64,000 nt of DNA from Oharaeibacter diazotrophicus (lineage in GTDB: Bacteria > Pseudomonadota > Alphaproteobacteria > Rhizobiales > Pleomorphomonadaceae). The stretch's first letter is position 1. The number at the start of each line of letters is the position of its first letter. The position numbers were made by a program, and so were the translations under genes. Under the pieces are notes generated by a model. That model made no database searches. It was not told the DNA's origin and worked only from the letters and a program-made list of their open reading frames with translations. Below, piece by piece: positions 26,396-33,951 of the stretch. The stretch covers positions 744,001 to 808,000 of the forward strand of contig NZ_SNXY01000007.1 of the NCBI RefSeq assembly GCF_004362745.1, written 5' to 3'.

Positions 26396-27140
26396 CGCCG
26401 ACCTTCTTTCCCTGCGATTCCAGGACAGAGGCGAGGTGCCGGCGATCGCGCTCGATGATGTATTCCTCGATTTCGACCATCCGCTTGGCTCGCTGCAGCG
26501 GCGGCAGGTTCGCATTCCACGGGTGCGACGGGTCCAACGGACGACCGTTGTCGTCGCATCCCTCGTATCGTCCGACCTGATCCAACCCCTTCAGGATCCG
26601 GTCATTTGCCCAATAATCGGCATAGTGACGGACGACGTTCCAAATCACTTCGCCAGACGAAAACACTCCGAAGTCGTACCCGCCGCCGGAATAGAAGTGC
26701 TCCGACTTGATGTTGTCACCGCGAACCGTCGACTTCACCTTGGGCTCGCCTCTGTGGTTGGCTTCGTACACAACGAGCCAATCCGGCCCCGTATCCAGGT
26801 CATTGATATTGTCGTGAGTGACGATCAACTCCCTGGACAGGTCGGCGACGTGGGCAACGATCGGGGCGGCGAAGTCGTAGGTTCGTCCCGATCGTGTGAT
26901 TTCCTTGAAAGCCCGGAGGCAAATGGCCGAGACCAGCGAATAGAGCTTCGGGCTCGTCTTGGCCGTTCCGGACTTGACGCAAGGGATGTAGCCGCGGTCG
27001 GACAGGTTGCTCAGAAACTTCCGAACGTCCGCGGCCTCGGATTCGCCGATCGCCGCCAGCTCGCAGACCTCGGCCGGCGTCATCCAGAACCGATCCGCCT
27101 CTGCGACCGTGAGGTTTGGTGTGTAGTGCGAGAGCTTCAT
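26385..27140 (-). CDS. Unknown protein of the satellite early region
   Basis: 251 residues, no family recognised. The N-terminal 60 residues (FWMTPAEVCELAAIGESEAADVRKFLSNLSDRGYIP) read like a winged-helix DNA-binding region. The remainder is mixed and acidic, with aromatic stretches (SEHFYSGGGYDFGVFSSGEVIWN) and a charged C-terminal helix (RMVEIEEYIIERDRRHL). It overlaps the next HTH gene by 11 bases, so it belongs to the same int-proximal operon; a regulatory role is a guess. GC content is visibly lower than chromosomal genes. Confidence 0.6.
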   Translation of the reverse strand: MKLSHYTPNLTVAEADRFWMTPAEVCELAAIGESEAADVRKFLSNLSDRGYIPCVKSGTAKTSPKLYSLVSAICLRAFKEITRSGRTYDFAAPIVAHVADLSRELIVTHDNINDLDTGPDWLVVYEANHRGEPKVKSTVRGDNIKSEHFYSGGGYDFGVFSSGEVIWNVVRHYADYWANDRILKGLDQVGRYEGCDDNGRPLDPSHPWNANLPPLQRAKRMVEIEEYIIERDRRHLASVLESQGKKVGDDE

Positions 27141-27240
27141 GCGCCGTCATGCTTCGCGTGAGTAAGCCATGCGCTATTCGTGCCCTCAAAGCATCACCGC
27201 GTCAACGGTGCCTGATTCCCCTACACGGAAATTCGCACCC

Positions 27241-27996
27241 CTACGCCTCGGAGACGCGCCGCACGATCCGGACGTCAGCAGCCGGGAAGCGCTTCCAGTG
27301 CCCGTGCGGCTTGCCGCCCCAATAGTGCTTCATCCGGAGGAAACCGGGTTTCCGCGGCGACGATTCCACGAACAAAATTGGCCTGATGCGGCGCCCGTCG
27401 GGGCGAACGAGTTCCACCTCGTACACGCCGGCCCCCTCGAAAGCCGGCGCCGGCGCCTTGGGCGTAGACGCGATGACGACGAAGGATCGGCCGGTCTCGT
27501 TGTCCTCGGCGCCGAGCGGAATCGCCGCGGTGCCCTCGACGTGCCACCGGGTCAGGGCCGGTTCGGCGTCGGTGACAGCAGCCCGCAGTTCCGCCAGTGC
27601 GGCGCGGACGCGGGCCGACTTCCCGTGGTGGCCGGCCATGGGCGGCGTGCCGGCGAGGAACCGCCTCAGGTTCGCGAGGGCGCCGGCCTCGGCGCTATCG
27701 AGGTCGTCCAAGCGGCGGGCGAGCACGTCGAGAACGGCGACGCCATCGGCCGGCGAGGCGATCGGCGCCGAGAGGATCGCGCGTTCGATGCGGTTCATCT
27801 CGCCGGCCCACTCTGCTTCGGCGGCGTTGGCGGCATTGCGCCCGATGACGTGGACGTCGAGCGCGTCGAGCGTGGCCTCGGCGGCGATCTGCGCCTGCCA
27901 TGCCTCGGCAAGCTCGGCGACGGTCTCGGCGGCGGAGGTGCCGGCGAGCGGGGGCGCGACGTCGCGCGACTGCATGGGGGAGGAGGTGGCGAGCAT
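27241..27996 (-). CDS. Unknown protein of the satellite early region
   Basis: 251 residues. The N-terminal two-thirds is Ala-rich and helical, likely coiled coil (TVAELAEAWQAQIAAEATLDAL and RRLDDLDSAEAGALANLRRF). The C-terminal third is beta-rich with YEVELVRPDGRRIRPILFVESS and a basic, aromatic end (MKHYWGGKPHGHWKRF). I do not recognise it. ATG at 27996 has GAGGA seven bases upstream. It follows the S24-like gene on the same strand. Confidence 0.6.
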   Translation of the reverse strand: MLATSSPMQSRDVAPPLAGTSAAETVAELAEAWQAQIAAEATLDALDVHVIGRNAANAAEAEWAGEMNRIERAILSAPIASPADGVAVLDVLARRLDDLDSAEAGALANLRRFLAGTPPMAGHHGKSARVRAALAELRAAVTDAEPALTRWHVEGTAAIPLGAEDNETGRSFVVIASTPKAPAPAFEGAGVYEVELVRPDGRRIRPILFVESSPRKPGFLRMKHYWGGKPHGHWKRFPAADVRIVRRVSEA

Positions 27997-28037
27997 TGTG
28001 GTTCCTCGTGATCGTGTGCGTGTGGTATGCGCGGCCG

Positions 28038-28583
28038 TCAGCCGTGGCGGGCGGGAGCCGTGCCGCCCGGCTGGGGGCGAAAAATGCCGACCACGCGGCC
28101 GAGCAACTTCGACCGAAAGTGGTATGTTGTGAAAGGTCCTTCCTTGGGTAGCATCGAAGGGCGGCCCATGCGGCGGGCGAGAACGACATTCGCCAGCGGT
28201 TCGTGAAGCACTTCCCAGAACTCGCGCGGCGTCCCCTTGGACGGATCACTTGTCCAATAGTCGCGCTCGCCGTCCTTGCCGGACACGACGTAGTTGACCA
28301 TGCGGCAAATGGGTTCCACGAACTTGAGGACGTATCCGCTGGCACGCCTCCGGTCGTCGTACGCGATCACGAAGAACTCGCCGATGGTCGGCTCGACGTC
28401 GGTGGTGTCGACGATGGCCAGCTCGCCTTCCCGCAGGTGCGGGCCGAAGCGGTCGTCGGGAACGTGAATGGTAATGCATCCCGGCGGCAGGGCGTCGAGC
28501 AGCATCAACGCTCGCAGCTCGGGTTGATGCCTGAAGGCCGGCAAGCGTTCGGCGTTCGCCGAACCGCGATGGTTCGTCGTCAT
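28038..28583 (-). CDS. S24/LexA-peptidase-like repressor domain protein, catalytic Ser absent
   Basis: 181 residues. The central part matches the S24 fold: VPDDRFGPHLREGELAIVDTTD, EFFVIAYDD, then GYVLKFVEP, which keeps a candidate general-base Lys. The usual DSM at the catalytic serine is DRF here, so self-cleavage is not expected. There is no N-terminal HTH; the HTH is encoded divergently at 28657. ATG at 28583 has CGGAG nine bases upstream. It likely participates in the element's lysogeny switch, without classical RecA-triggered cleavage. Confidence 0.65.
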   Translation of the reverse strand: MTTNHRGSANAERLPAFRHQPELRALMLLDALPPGCITIHVPDDRFGPHLREGELAIVDTTDVEPTIGEFFVIAYDDRRRASGYVLKFVEPICRMVNYVVSGKDGERDYWTSDPSKGTPREFWEVLHEPLANVVLARRMGRPSMLPKEGPFTTYHFRSKLLGRVVGIFRPQPGGTAPARHG

Positions 28584-28589
28584 GTGGGG

Positions 28590-28650
28590 TTGCTCCGTTG
28601 AACCCGTGTGATACAATTAGAACATAGCAACGCTGTTCTAATTAGGTCAA
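28590..28650. promoter_or_regulatory. Divergent promoters with palindromic operator
   Basis: ATTAGAACA (28616-28624) and TGTTCTAAT (28634-28642) form a perfect 9-bp inverted repeat with a 9-bp spacer. A plus-strand promoter TTGCTC-16-TACAAT ends at 28617. A minus-strand promoter TTGACC (28650-28645)-18-TATGTT (28626-28621) overlaps the same palindrome. A repressor here would control both directions at once. Confidence 0.7.
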
Positions 28651-28656
28651 GTCGGA

Positions 28657-28917
28657 ATGACGACACCCGCGCAGTTGAGGGCCGCGCGCTCCCTCTTGGG
28701 GCTTTCGCAGCCTGACGTAGCTACAGCGGCCGGTGTGTCCACCATGACCGTTAAGCGCGCGGAAGGGTCGGGAAAGCCAGCTGCCTCGGCGGAAGCCGTC
28801 ACCGCCATCCGCGCCGCGCTCGAAGCGGCCGGCGTCGAGTTCATCCCGGAGAACGGGGGAGGTGCGGGGGTGCGGCTGAAGCGAAGTAATAGTATTCCTG
28901 TATCAAATGTTAGTTGA
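28657..28917 (+). CDS. Cro/CI-type helix-turn-helix regulator
   Basis: 86 residues. An HTH_3 domain occupies most of it: LRAARSLLGLSQPDVATAAGVSTMTVKRAE, then EAVTAIRAALEAAGVEFI, the layout of small phage XRE-family repressors. ATG lies only 14 bases from the operator palindrome, so the transcript may be leaderless or translation may be occluded by the bound repressor. It is the obvious candidate ligand for that operator. No ribosome site of quality precedes it. Confidence 0.82.
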   Translation: MTTPAQLRAARSLLGLSQPDVATAAGVSTMTVKRAEGSGKPAASAEAVTAIRAALEAAGVEFIPENGGGAGVRLKRSNSIPVSNVS

Positions 28918-28940
28918 TATGTTTTTAGGAGATTGTTCCT

Positions 28941-29615
28941 ATGTCGAACATCCATGAGAATTCAGAGTACGCACGGCATAAGGAACTTCAATTGAATGGA
29001 AAGACGAATGTTTCTTTTGTGCCTTGCTCATCGCGCGCATTTGAGGCGTCTGAAATAGATTATAAAGTAATCAATCATTCTTTTGGAGGAGAACTCATAC
29101 GCTCATATAGGCATAGAGTTGCGCCTATAATATTCCTAAATTCAACAGCTAAAGCTATGATGCTTGAACAGGTTGTATTAAATGATCCTTTGGTGGGGCC
29201 ATCGGAGGTATTTTCAATTATTAGTGGCAATTACATATCTATAATCGATAGTGCAATAGATAAGTTGCCTTTAGATTTATTGATATTGTATTGCCGTAAT
29301 CCGATTATCGATTTGCGAGATTTTGATAATTATTCTAATGCCATTGCTGAATGTCAGAGTTTATCCGATGATGCCGAGTTTATGAATAGCTATTTTGTTA
29401 TGCAGGTAAATCTTATGAAAGAGACAATTGAGAGGGTTGGTTCTTTCGGCTACGAATTACTGCGCAGAGCATTGACTATTCTGCTTGAAGTTAGTCTGTT
29501 TGAACAGAATGAAGTTAATATATTTGCTTTGGATATTTTTCCATGTCTAAACAAGAAACAGGAAGATCTTAAGATGAAGAATTTTGAACTGCAATGGAAG
29601 TCGGAGGAATTTTGA
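28941..29615 (+). CDS. AT-rich cargo gene of unknown function
   Basis: 224 residues, well below the surrounding GC (under about 40% by eye). AGGAG lies nine bases before ATG. Predicted soluble and largely helical in the second half (FMNSYFVMQVNLMKETIERVGSFGYELL). Three cysteines, no membrane segment, no motif I can assign. Position between the repressor and the packaging genes is the usual cargo slot of satellites and temperate phages, where defence or superinfection-exclusion genes sit. Its base composition argues for acquisition from a different host background. Confidence 0.65.
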   Translation: MSNIHENSEYARHKELQLNGKTNVSFVPCSSRAFEASEIDYKVINHSFGGELIRSYRHRVAPIIFLNSTAKAMMLEQVVLNDPLVGPSEVFSIISGNYISIIDSAIDKLPLDLLILYCRNPIIDLRDFDNYSNAIAECQSLSDDAEFMNSYFVMQVNLMKETIERVGSFGYELLRRALTILLEVSLFEQNEVNIFALDIFPCLNKKQEDLKMKNFELQWKSEEF

Positions 29616-29819
29616 TTGTCGAGTATGAAGAACTGCATGCATCTCGATAACTGAAGGCCCTAGACGTGAGCCTCGTTCACAACGAGCGGACGAAGCTACT
29701 GGCGTCATGGTGGTAGATGTCTGATTCAATCTGTAGAACGGTGGCGGAGGCGGTATACGCTTGAAGGATGCAGGCGAATAGGAGAAGCTTAAGCTTCTGG
29801 GTCAATGGAGGTGAGTCGA
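29616..29819. other. AT-richer intergenic stretch in the cargo block
   Basis: No gene seen. It contains a perfect palindrome AGAAGCTTAAGCTTCT (about 29782-29797) and a hairpin CTCGTT-cac-AACGAG near 29673. These may be terminator or operator sequences for the YodC/PemK pair. Confidence 0.4.
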
Positions 29820-30005
29820 ATGTCTCAGAAATTCAATGCAGGAGACATAGTTCAATTAAAATCTGGTGGCCCCGCCATGACAGTTGAACGGCCTGATATC
29901 TATGATGAAGGTTCATATATATGTGTTTGGTTTAAGGGTTCTAGTCGGGAGATGGCGTCCTTTAGGGCTGATGTATTGATTATGTCGGCCCCTTTGAAGG
30001 ATTGA
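29820..30005 (+). CDS. YodC (DUF2158) family small protein
   Basis: 61 residues. The family signature FNAGDIVQLKSGGPAMTVER opens the protein, followed by YICVWFKGSSREMASFRADVL; the fold is an SH3-like beta barrel. ATG at 29820 is chosen over one 15 bases upstream because GGAGGTG lies seven bases before it. It ends 23 bases before the PemK/MazF gene and is cotranscribed with it. It occupies the place where an antitoxin would normally be. Confidence 0.8.
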   Translation: MSQKFNAGDIVQLKSGGPAMTVERPDIYDEGSYICVWFKGSSREMASFRADVLIMSAPLKD

Positions 30006-30028
30006 AAATCATTCTTTGAGTCGGTTAA

Positions 30029-30457
30029 ATGCCTCTTAGTTATCATCCGGCAACTGGAGAAATTGTTCTTTGCGACTATGGCACTGGTTTTGTGCCGCCT
30101 GAAATGGTGAAGCGGCGCCCCGTCGTAGTTATATCTCCAAGACTTCGGCGGAGAAATGACTTGGTTGCTGTTGTTCCGCTCAGCACTACACCTCCGGTGC
30201 CATTGGAGATGTACCATTGTAGCCTGACCTTGGCAGTGCCGTTGCCGGCGCCATTCGACAATGCACAGATGTGGGCAAAGTGCGACATGATCGCAACGGT
30301 AGCGCTGTCGCGTCTCGATCGTTTTCGTGACGGCCGGATGCCAGGCGGCGGACCTCGCAGGTTCAGAACTGGGATGGTGACCGCCGACCAGCTTCGGGAG
30401 ATTCGTAGTGCGATGCTCCATGGTCTCGGGCTAGGTTCATTGACGGTTCACGTCTAA
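30029..30457 (+). CDS. PemK/MazF-family toxin (predicted endoribonuclease)
   Basis: 142 residues. Family landmarks: PATGEIVLCDYG at the N-terminus, PPEMVKRRPVVVISPR (conserved K-R-P-V strand), VVPLSTTPPVP, and AKCDMIATVALSRLD in the C-terminal half. These proteins cleave mRNA or tRNA at short motifs and are neutralised by a small antitoxin. No classic MazE/AbrB-type partner precedes it, only the YodC protein. Weak ribosome site, consistent with coupling to the upstream gene. Confidence 0.82.
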   Translation: MPLSYHPATGEIVLCDYGTGFVPPEMVKRRPVVVISPRLRRRNDLVAVVPLSTTPPVPLEMYHCSLTLAVPLPAPFDNAQMWAKCDMIATVALSRLDRFRDGRMPGGGPRRFRTGMVTADQLREIRSAMLHGLGLGSLTVHV

Positions 30458-30527
30458 ATCCTATATGAAGTATCGTTCCCGCGCTGCTTCGGCATCGGGC
30501 TTGGAGACTGTCTCTACGGGAGGCAGC

Positions 30528-30563
30528 GGATCTCGCGTAGGCGATAACAAGCTCGCGAGATCC
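30528..30563. repeat. 10-bp perfect inverted repeat after the toxin gene
   Basis: GGATCTCGCG (30528-30537) and CGCGAGATCC (30554-30563), spacer 16. It precedes the strong terminator by 14 bases; role unclear. Confidence 0.5.
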
Positions 30564-30576
30564 TAGCATGTTTGGA

Positions 30577-30606
30577 AAGCTCCGCCCTTAAAGGGCGGAG
30601 CTTTTT
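30577..30606. terminator. Rho-independent terminator between convergent cargo and packaging operons
   Basis: Perfect stem AAGCTCCGCCCTT with its complement, tight loop, followed by a T run (CTTTTTCTTC) on the plus strand. The stem starts with AAA on the other side, so it may also work for the minus-strand packaging operon. Confidence 0.9.
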
Positions 30607-30621
30607 CTTCATGTATTCATG

Positions 30622-30918
30622 CTATTGCGCCAACGCCTCGCGGATCTGCGCCGCGATCTCGGCGAGCACGGGATCGGGCAGAACGACGCCAGGGCACCAC
30701 CGGCCATCCCGGTCGCGAAACTGCGGCGCCTCGACGGTCAAGACCGCGCCGGACCGAAGCGCCCGAACCCCTTGAACGAGAATCGGAACGCCATCGATTT
30801 CGATCTCGGCATTCGCCAGGGCAACGAGGCGCCCCGGCCCGTCGACCCGCAGCAAGGTCACCACGGTCACATTGACCAGCGCCCGGCCGGCATCGTCGGC
30901 GATGGCGGGCGCGCTCAT
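30622..30918 (-). CDS. Small phage protein, possible SpoVG-like fold
   Basis: 98 residues: NVTVVTLLRVDGPGRLVALANAEIEIDGVPILVQGVRALRSG then VEAPQFRDRDGRWCPGVVLPDPVLAEI. The order of strands (internal IxIDGVxIxVxGV, Asp/Gly-rich turn, xxLPDP, final helix) resembles SpoVG-type nucleic-acid-binding proteins, which occur in rhizobial prophages; this is a resemblance only. Its ATG overlaps the terL stop by four bases (ATGA), so it is the last gene of the packaging operon. Confidence 0.6.
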   Translation of the reverse strand: MSAPAIADDAGRALVNVTVVTLLRVDGPGRLVALANAEIEIDGVPILVQGVRALRSGAVLTVEAPQFRDRDGRWCPGVVLPDPVLAEIAAQIREALAQ

Positions 30919-32507
30919 AGGAACAGCAGCCCCTCCGGCCGATCGGTGACGTCGTCGTAGACGGACCCGCCCTCGGCGAGGGCCGCACGCGCCACGGCCA
31001 TCGCCGCGGCAACGGCGCCGTCGATGCGGTCGCGAGACTTCCCCTTGTGGAAACTGCGGTTGCCCCGGCCGTCGTCCTGGACGGCGACGTTGTCGAAGCA
31101 CCAGCGGAGCACGGGATTGCCACCGTGGACGAACTGACGGCCGAGGATGGCACGCTCAAGCTCGGCGATGGCCGGCCCCATCGATCGCCAGCCCTGCCGG
31201 AATTCGGTGACCGTGAAGCCGTCATCGACCAGAGGACCCGTGATCTGCCGGCTATAGGCCGGGTCGGCGGTGATCTCCTGGACGTCGAAGCGCGAGCAGA
31301 GGTCGCGGATATGTGCCTCGACGGCGCGATAGTCGATCACGTTCCCGGGCGTGGCGGTGATGTGGCCCTCGTCGCGCCACCGGGGATACGGCACGCCGTC
31401 GCGATCGGCACGGGCACGAAGGTTGTCCTCGGGGACGAAGAACCAGGCGAGGACGAAGTTCGTGTCGCCATCGCGAAAGCACGCGACGACGGCGGTAAGG
31501 TCGGTGGTCGACGACGCGTCGATGGCGACCCAGCAGGGCAGCCCTTCAAGGTCGGCTTCGTCGATCGCCGCGGCGCCTTCGTCATAGACGGTCATATCGA
31601 GGAACGGGTCGGCCGAGTGATCCAACCACACGTTCAAGTGAAGTTGCCGGAACGCCTCGCGGTCCGCCGGCCGCGCCTCGGCCTCGCGCGCAAGCTGGCG
31701 AAGCCCCTCAAGATCCGGGTAGCCGCTGGCGAGGCCCGGGTTGACGTCGTGCCAAATGGCTTCGTCCCGCCAGTCGCAATCCCGCGGCGCCTCGAAAAGG
31801 ATCGGCAGGAAGCCGGGGTCGTCGACCTCGCCGGAGGCGACCCGCCGTGCGTAGTCGTAGAGGTCGAAGGCGACGTTCTCTTGCCCCCGGCCGGCGGTCG
31901 TAATGATGACCTGAAGCGCACCCGGGACCTTCACGAGGCCGGTCCGGAGCACGTCCCACAGGTCGCGTTTCTTCCACGCGTGGAGTTCGTCGGCGAGCAC
32001 GAACGTCGGAGTGCGGCCGTGCTGCGTGCCGGCGTCGCACGAGATGGCTTCGTAGACCGCGCCGGACTTCGGATGGCTGACCCGGTTTTTATAGTCAAGC
32101 AGCCGCACCGCGGCCGAGATGCGCGGTTCCTCGCGGATAATGCCGAGGGCTTCCTCATAGGCGATGCGGGCTTGCTTGCGGTCGGCCGCAGCCGAAATGA
32201 CCTGCCCGCCGGCCACCCGCTCGGGGCCGATGGCGTGGAGCAGCGCGAGGCCGGCGCCGAGCGACGTCTTCCTGTTCCCGCGCGGCAGCAGCATGAACAC
32301 AGTGCGCACGATGCGCCGGCCATCCGGGTGCGCCGGGCCGTAGATCCGCCGGACGATCCGCTCTTGCCACGCGTCGAGCGTGAACGCCTTGCCCGGCGCC
32401 GTCGACTTCGGGTGCTTCAAGATCCGCAGGAACCTGACGGCCCGCTCGCCGTAGCCGAACGGGTCGTCGATCGGGGAATCATCAAATATCCAGCTCGGCG
32501 AAGGCAT
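30915..32507 (-). CDS. terL: Terminase large subunit (TerL, HK97/Terminase_1 type)
   Basis: 530 residues. The ATPase domain has a variant Walker A, LPRGNRKTS (residues 74-82), and Walker B FVLADELHAW. The nuclease domain begins at AIDASSTTDLTA with the metal-binding Asp and continues through a conserved ITADPAYSRQI block to RDRIDGAVAAAMAV near the C-terminus. This is the DNA-packaging motor of HK97-like heads. It overlaps terS by 26 bases. Full length, no frameshift. Confidence 0.93.
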   Translation of the reverse strand: MPSPSWIFDDSPIDDPFGYGERAVRFLRILKHPKSTAPGKAFTLDAWQERIVRRIYGPAHPDGRRIVRTVFMLLPRGNRKTSLGAGLALLHAIGPERVAGGQVISAAADRKQARIAYEEALGIIREEPRISAAVRLLDYKNRVSHPKSGAVYEAISCDAGTQHGRTPTFVLADELHAWKKRDLWDVLRTGLVKVPGALQVIITTAGRGQENVAFDLYDYARRVASGEVDDPGFLPILFEAPRDCDWRDEAIWHDVNPGLASGYPDLEGLRQLAREAEARPADREAFRQLHLNVWLDHSADPFLDMTVYDEGAAAIDEADLEGLPCWVAIDASSTTDLTAVVACFRDGDTNFVLAWFFVPEDNLRARADRDGVPYPRWRDEGHITATPGNVIDYRAVEAHIRDLCSRFDVQEITADPAYSRQITGPLVDDGFTVTEFRQGWRSMGPAIAELERAILGRQFVHGGNPVLRWCFDNVAVQDDGRGNRSFHKGKSRDRIDGAVAAAMAVARAALAEGGSVYDDVTDRPEGLLFL

Positions 32508-32871
32508 CCACCTCCTCCTCCGGCAAGTTCGGGAGCTTCGGCCGCGACGTCGGCGTGAGACCCAGCTCGGCCGCGCCGCGGCGCACCTCGGCCGTGGATT
32601 GCGTGAGGGTCGTGAAAGCGGCGTGGCGCTTGCCCTCGACGTACTCGCCCTCGGCGGCGATGGCGGCCCATGCGCGCTTCACCAGCCCGACGTGAAGGCA
32701 GTATGTCTCCAGGATGCTCACCATGTCCGCCGTCAGCACCCGCCGCGACACGAGGCCGGGAACCACCCGTCGCCACTCGGCGCGCGCCTCCTCCGGCAAC
32801 CACGCGGGCGGGCGCGGTGCCTTCGCCATGCCGCCGGCGATCACCTGCAGCTCGGGTTTTCTGCCACGCAT
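32482..32871 (-). CDS. terS: Terminase small subunit (P27 family)
   Basis: 129 residues starting MRGRKPELQVIAGG, the typical P27 opening, followed by PPAWLPEEARAEWRRVVPGL and the helical YCLHVGLVKRAWAAI block. It recognises the pac/cos region and recruits TerL. The start chosen at 32871 lies one base downstream of the connector gene stop. In satellites, TerS determines which genome enters the capsid, so this is the specificity determinant of the element. Confidence 0.88.
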   Translation of the reverse strand: MRGRKPELQVIAGGMAKAPRPPAWLPEEARAEWRRVVPGLVSRRVLTADMVSILETYCLHVGLVKRAWAAIAAEGEYVEGKRHAAFTTLTQSTAEVRRGAAELGLTPTSRPKLPNLPEEEVDAFAELDI

Positions 32872-32872
32872 C

Positions 32873-33433
32873 TCAGAACGCCCATTCGCGGTTGGCGGTG
32901 ATGACATCCTCGACGCCTTCGATCGCCGGCATCAGGTCCGCGGCCGTCGTGCTTTCGCGGTGGTTGTACAGGCCACCGGCGAGCATCTTGACCGCGTTGC
33001 GGATCGCGCCCGGCACTTCCTCGGCGTCGCCGTATCCCGCCACGTAGGTCACCGCGACCGCATCCGGTTCACTTCCCGTGGCCGGCCACGGCGTCACGGG
33101 CGCGATCGTCGCCACGTCGCCGACGCCTTCGACGCGATAGGCCGAGGCCGAGAGCGTCCGATCCACGTTCGCCGCGTCGAGATAGGCGACGCTCGCCACC
33201 GACTGGACGGGCGAGGCCGAGAGCCGGAGCACGGGCGAGAAGCGCTTGAACGTCTGCCGCACCGTCCGCATCACCAGCGCCCGGCCGAGGCGCGCTTCGA
33301 TCTGCCCCGTCGCCGCCTCGATGAGCGACACGAGAAGCGCGTCTTCGTCGTCGAAGTCGATCCGGAGATGCGCCTTGATGTCGGCGAGGGTGACCGGCGT
33401 TTCGGTCGGCGGCGTCACGATCGTAACGGACAT
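32873..33433 (-). CDS. Head-tail connector protein (gp6/phiE125 gp8-like)
   Basis: 186 residues. The N-terminal VTLADIKAHLRIDFDDEDALLVSLIEAATGQIEARLGR region is the diagnostic helical block of the gp6-like connector family. The beta-rich middle and C-terminal helices with GAIRNAVKMLAGGLYNHRE complete it. It forms a ring under the portal. A second, divergent connector-like gene lies at 33951-34562. A 158-bp gap upstream toward the HNH gene holds nothing I can identify. Confidence 0.82.
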   Translation of the reverse strand: MSVTIVTPPTETPVTLADIKAHLRIDFDDEDALLVSLIEAATGQIEARLGRALVMRTVRQTFKRFSPVLRLSASPVQSVASVAYLDAANVDRTLSASAYRVEGVGDVATIAPVTPWPATGSEPDAVAVTYVAGYGDAEEVPGAIRNAVKMLAGGLYNHRESTTAADLMPAIEGVEDVITANREWAF

Positions 33434-33591
33434 TGAGGAAATTCCCTATGTAAGTGCCCAATTCGGCCCGATCTCGCGCGATTGACCCCGACCGGTCCCG
33501 GCCCCCTCGGGGAAAGTCGTCGACCACCCCCGGGGTGGTGCGCGCCGGCCCGTCCGCGCCCCGCTGGCGGGCGTTCGCGTCGGCGCCGTCG

Positions 33592-33951
33592 TCATGTCCC
33601 GCGCCCGGCGATCGGGCTTCCGCGTCCGAATGCCTGATCCCGAGCGGTGCGCCGCGAGTGGCACGACTTGCAGAGCGCCCGAAGGTTCGGCCACGCGAGC
33701 CGCAGGTCGGGCCGCTCGGCGACCGATTGGACGTGGTCGACCTCGTGCGCCGCAGCGCCGCAGGCTTCACAGCGCGGGTGAGCCGCGAGGAAGCGGGACC
33801 GCAGTTTCCGCCACTCGGCGTCATAGCCTCGCGCTGCGGCCGAGGGCCGGGCGGCGTCGGCCGCGGCCTTGCGGCGCTTGGCGCACGGGCACCGCTCGCC
33901 GCTGGCGATGCGGAGGCCGCAGCCGCAGATGGAAGCCGGCCGGCGCGCCAT
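33592..33951 (-). CDS. HNH endonuclease
   Basis: 119 residues. Zinc-binding and catalytic motifs are visible: CEACGAAAHEVDHVQS, AWPNLRALCKSCHSRRTA, with the order C-x2-C, H-x-x-H-type core, N, C-x2-C-H. An additional N-terminal cluster CGCGLRIASGERCPC may bind a second zinc. HNH proteins beside HK97-type terminases assist packaging cleavage. Its ATG shares one base with the upstream stop (TGATG). Confidence 0.9.
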   Translation of the reverse strand: MARRPASICGCGLRIASGERCPCAKRRKAAADAARPSAAARGYDAEWRKLRSRFLAAHPRCEACGAAAHEVDHVQSVAERPDLRLAWPNLRALCKSCHSRRTARDQAFGRGSPIAGRGT

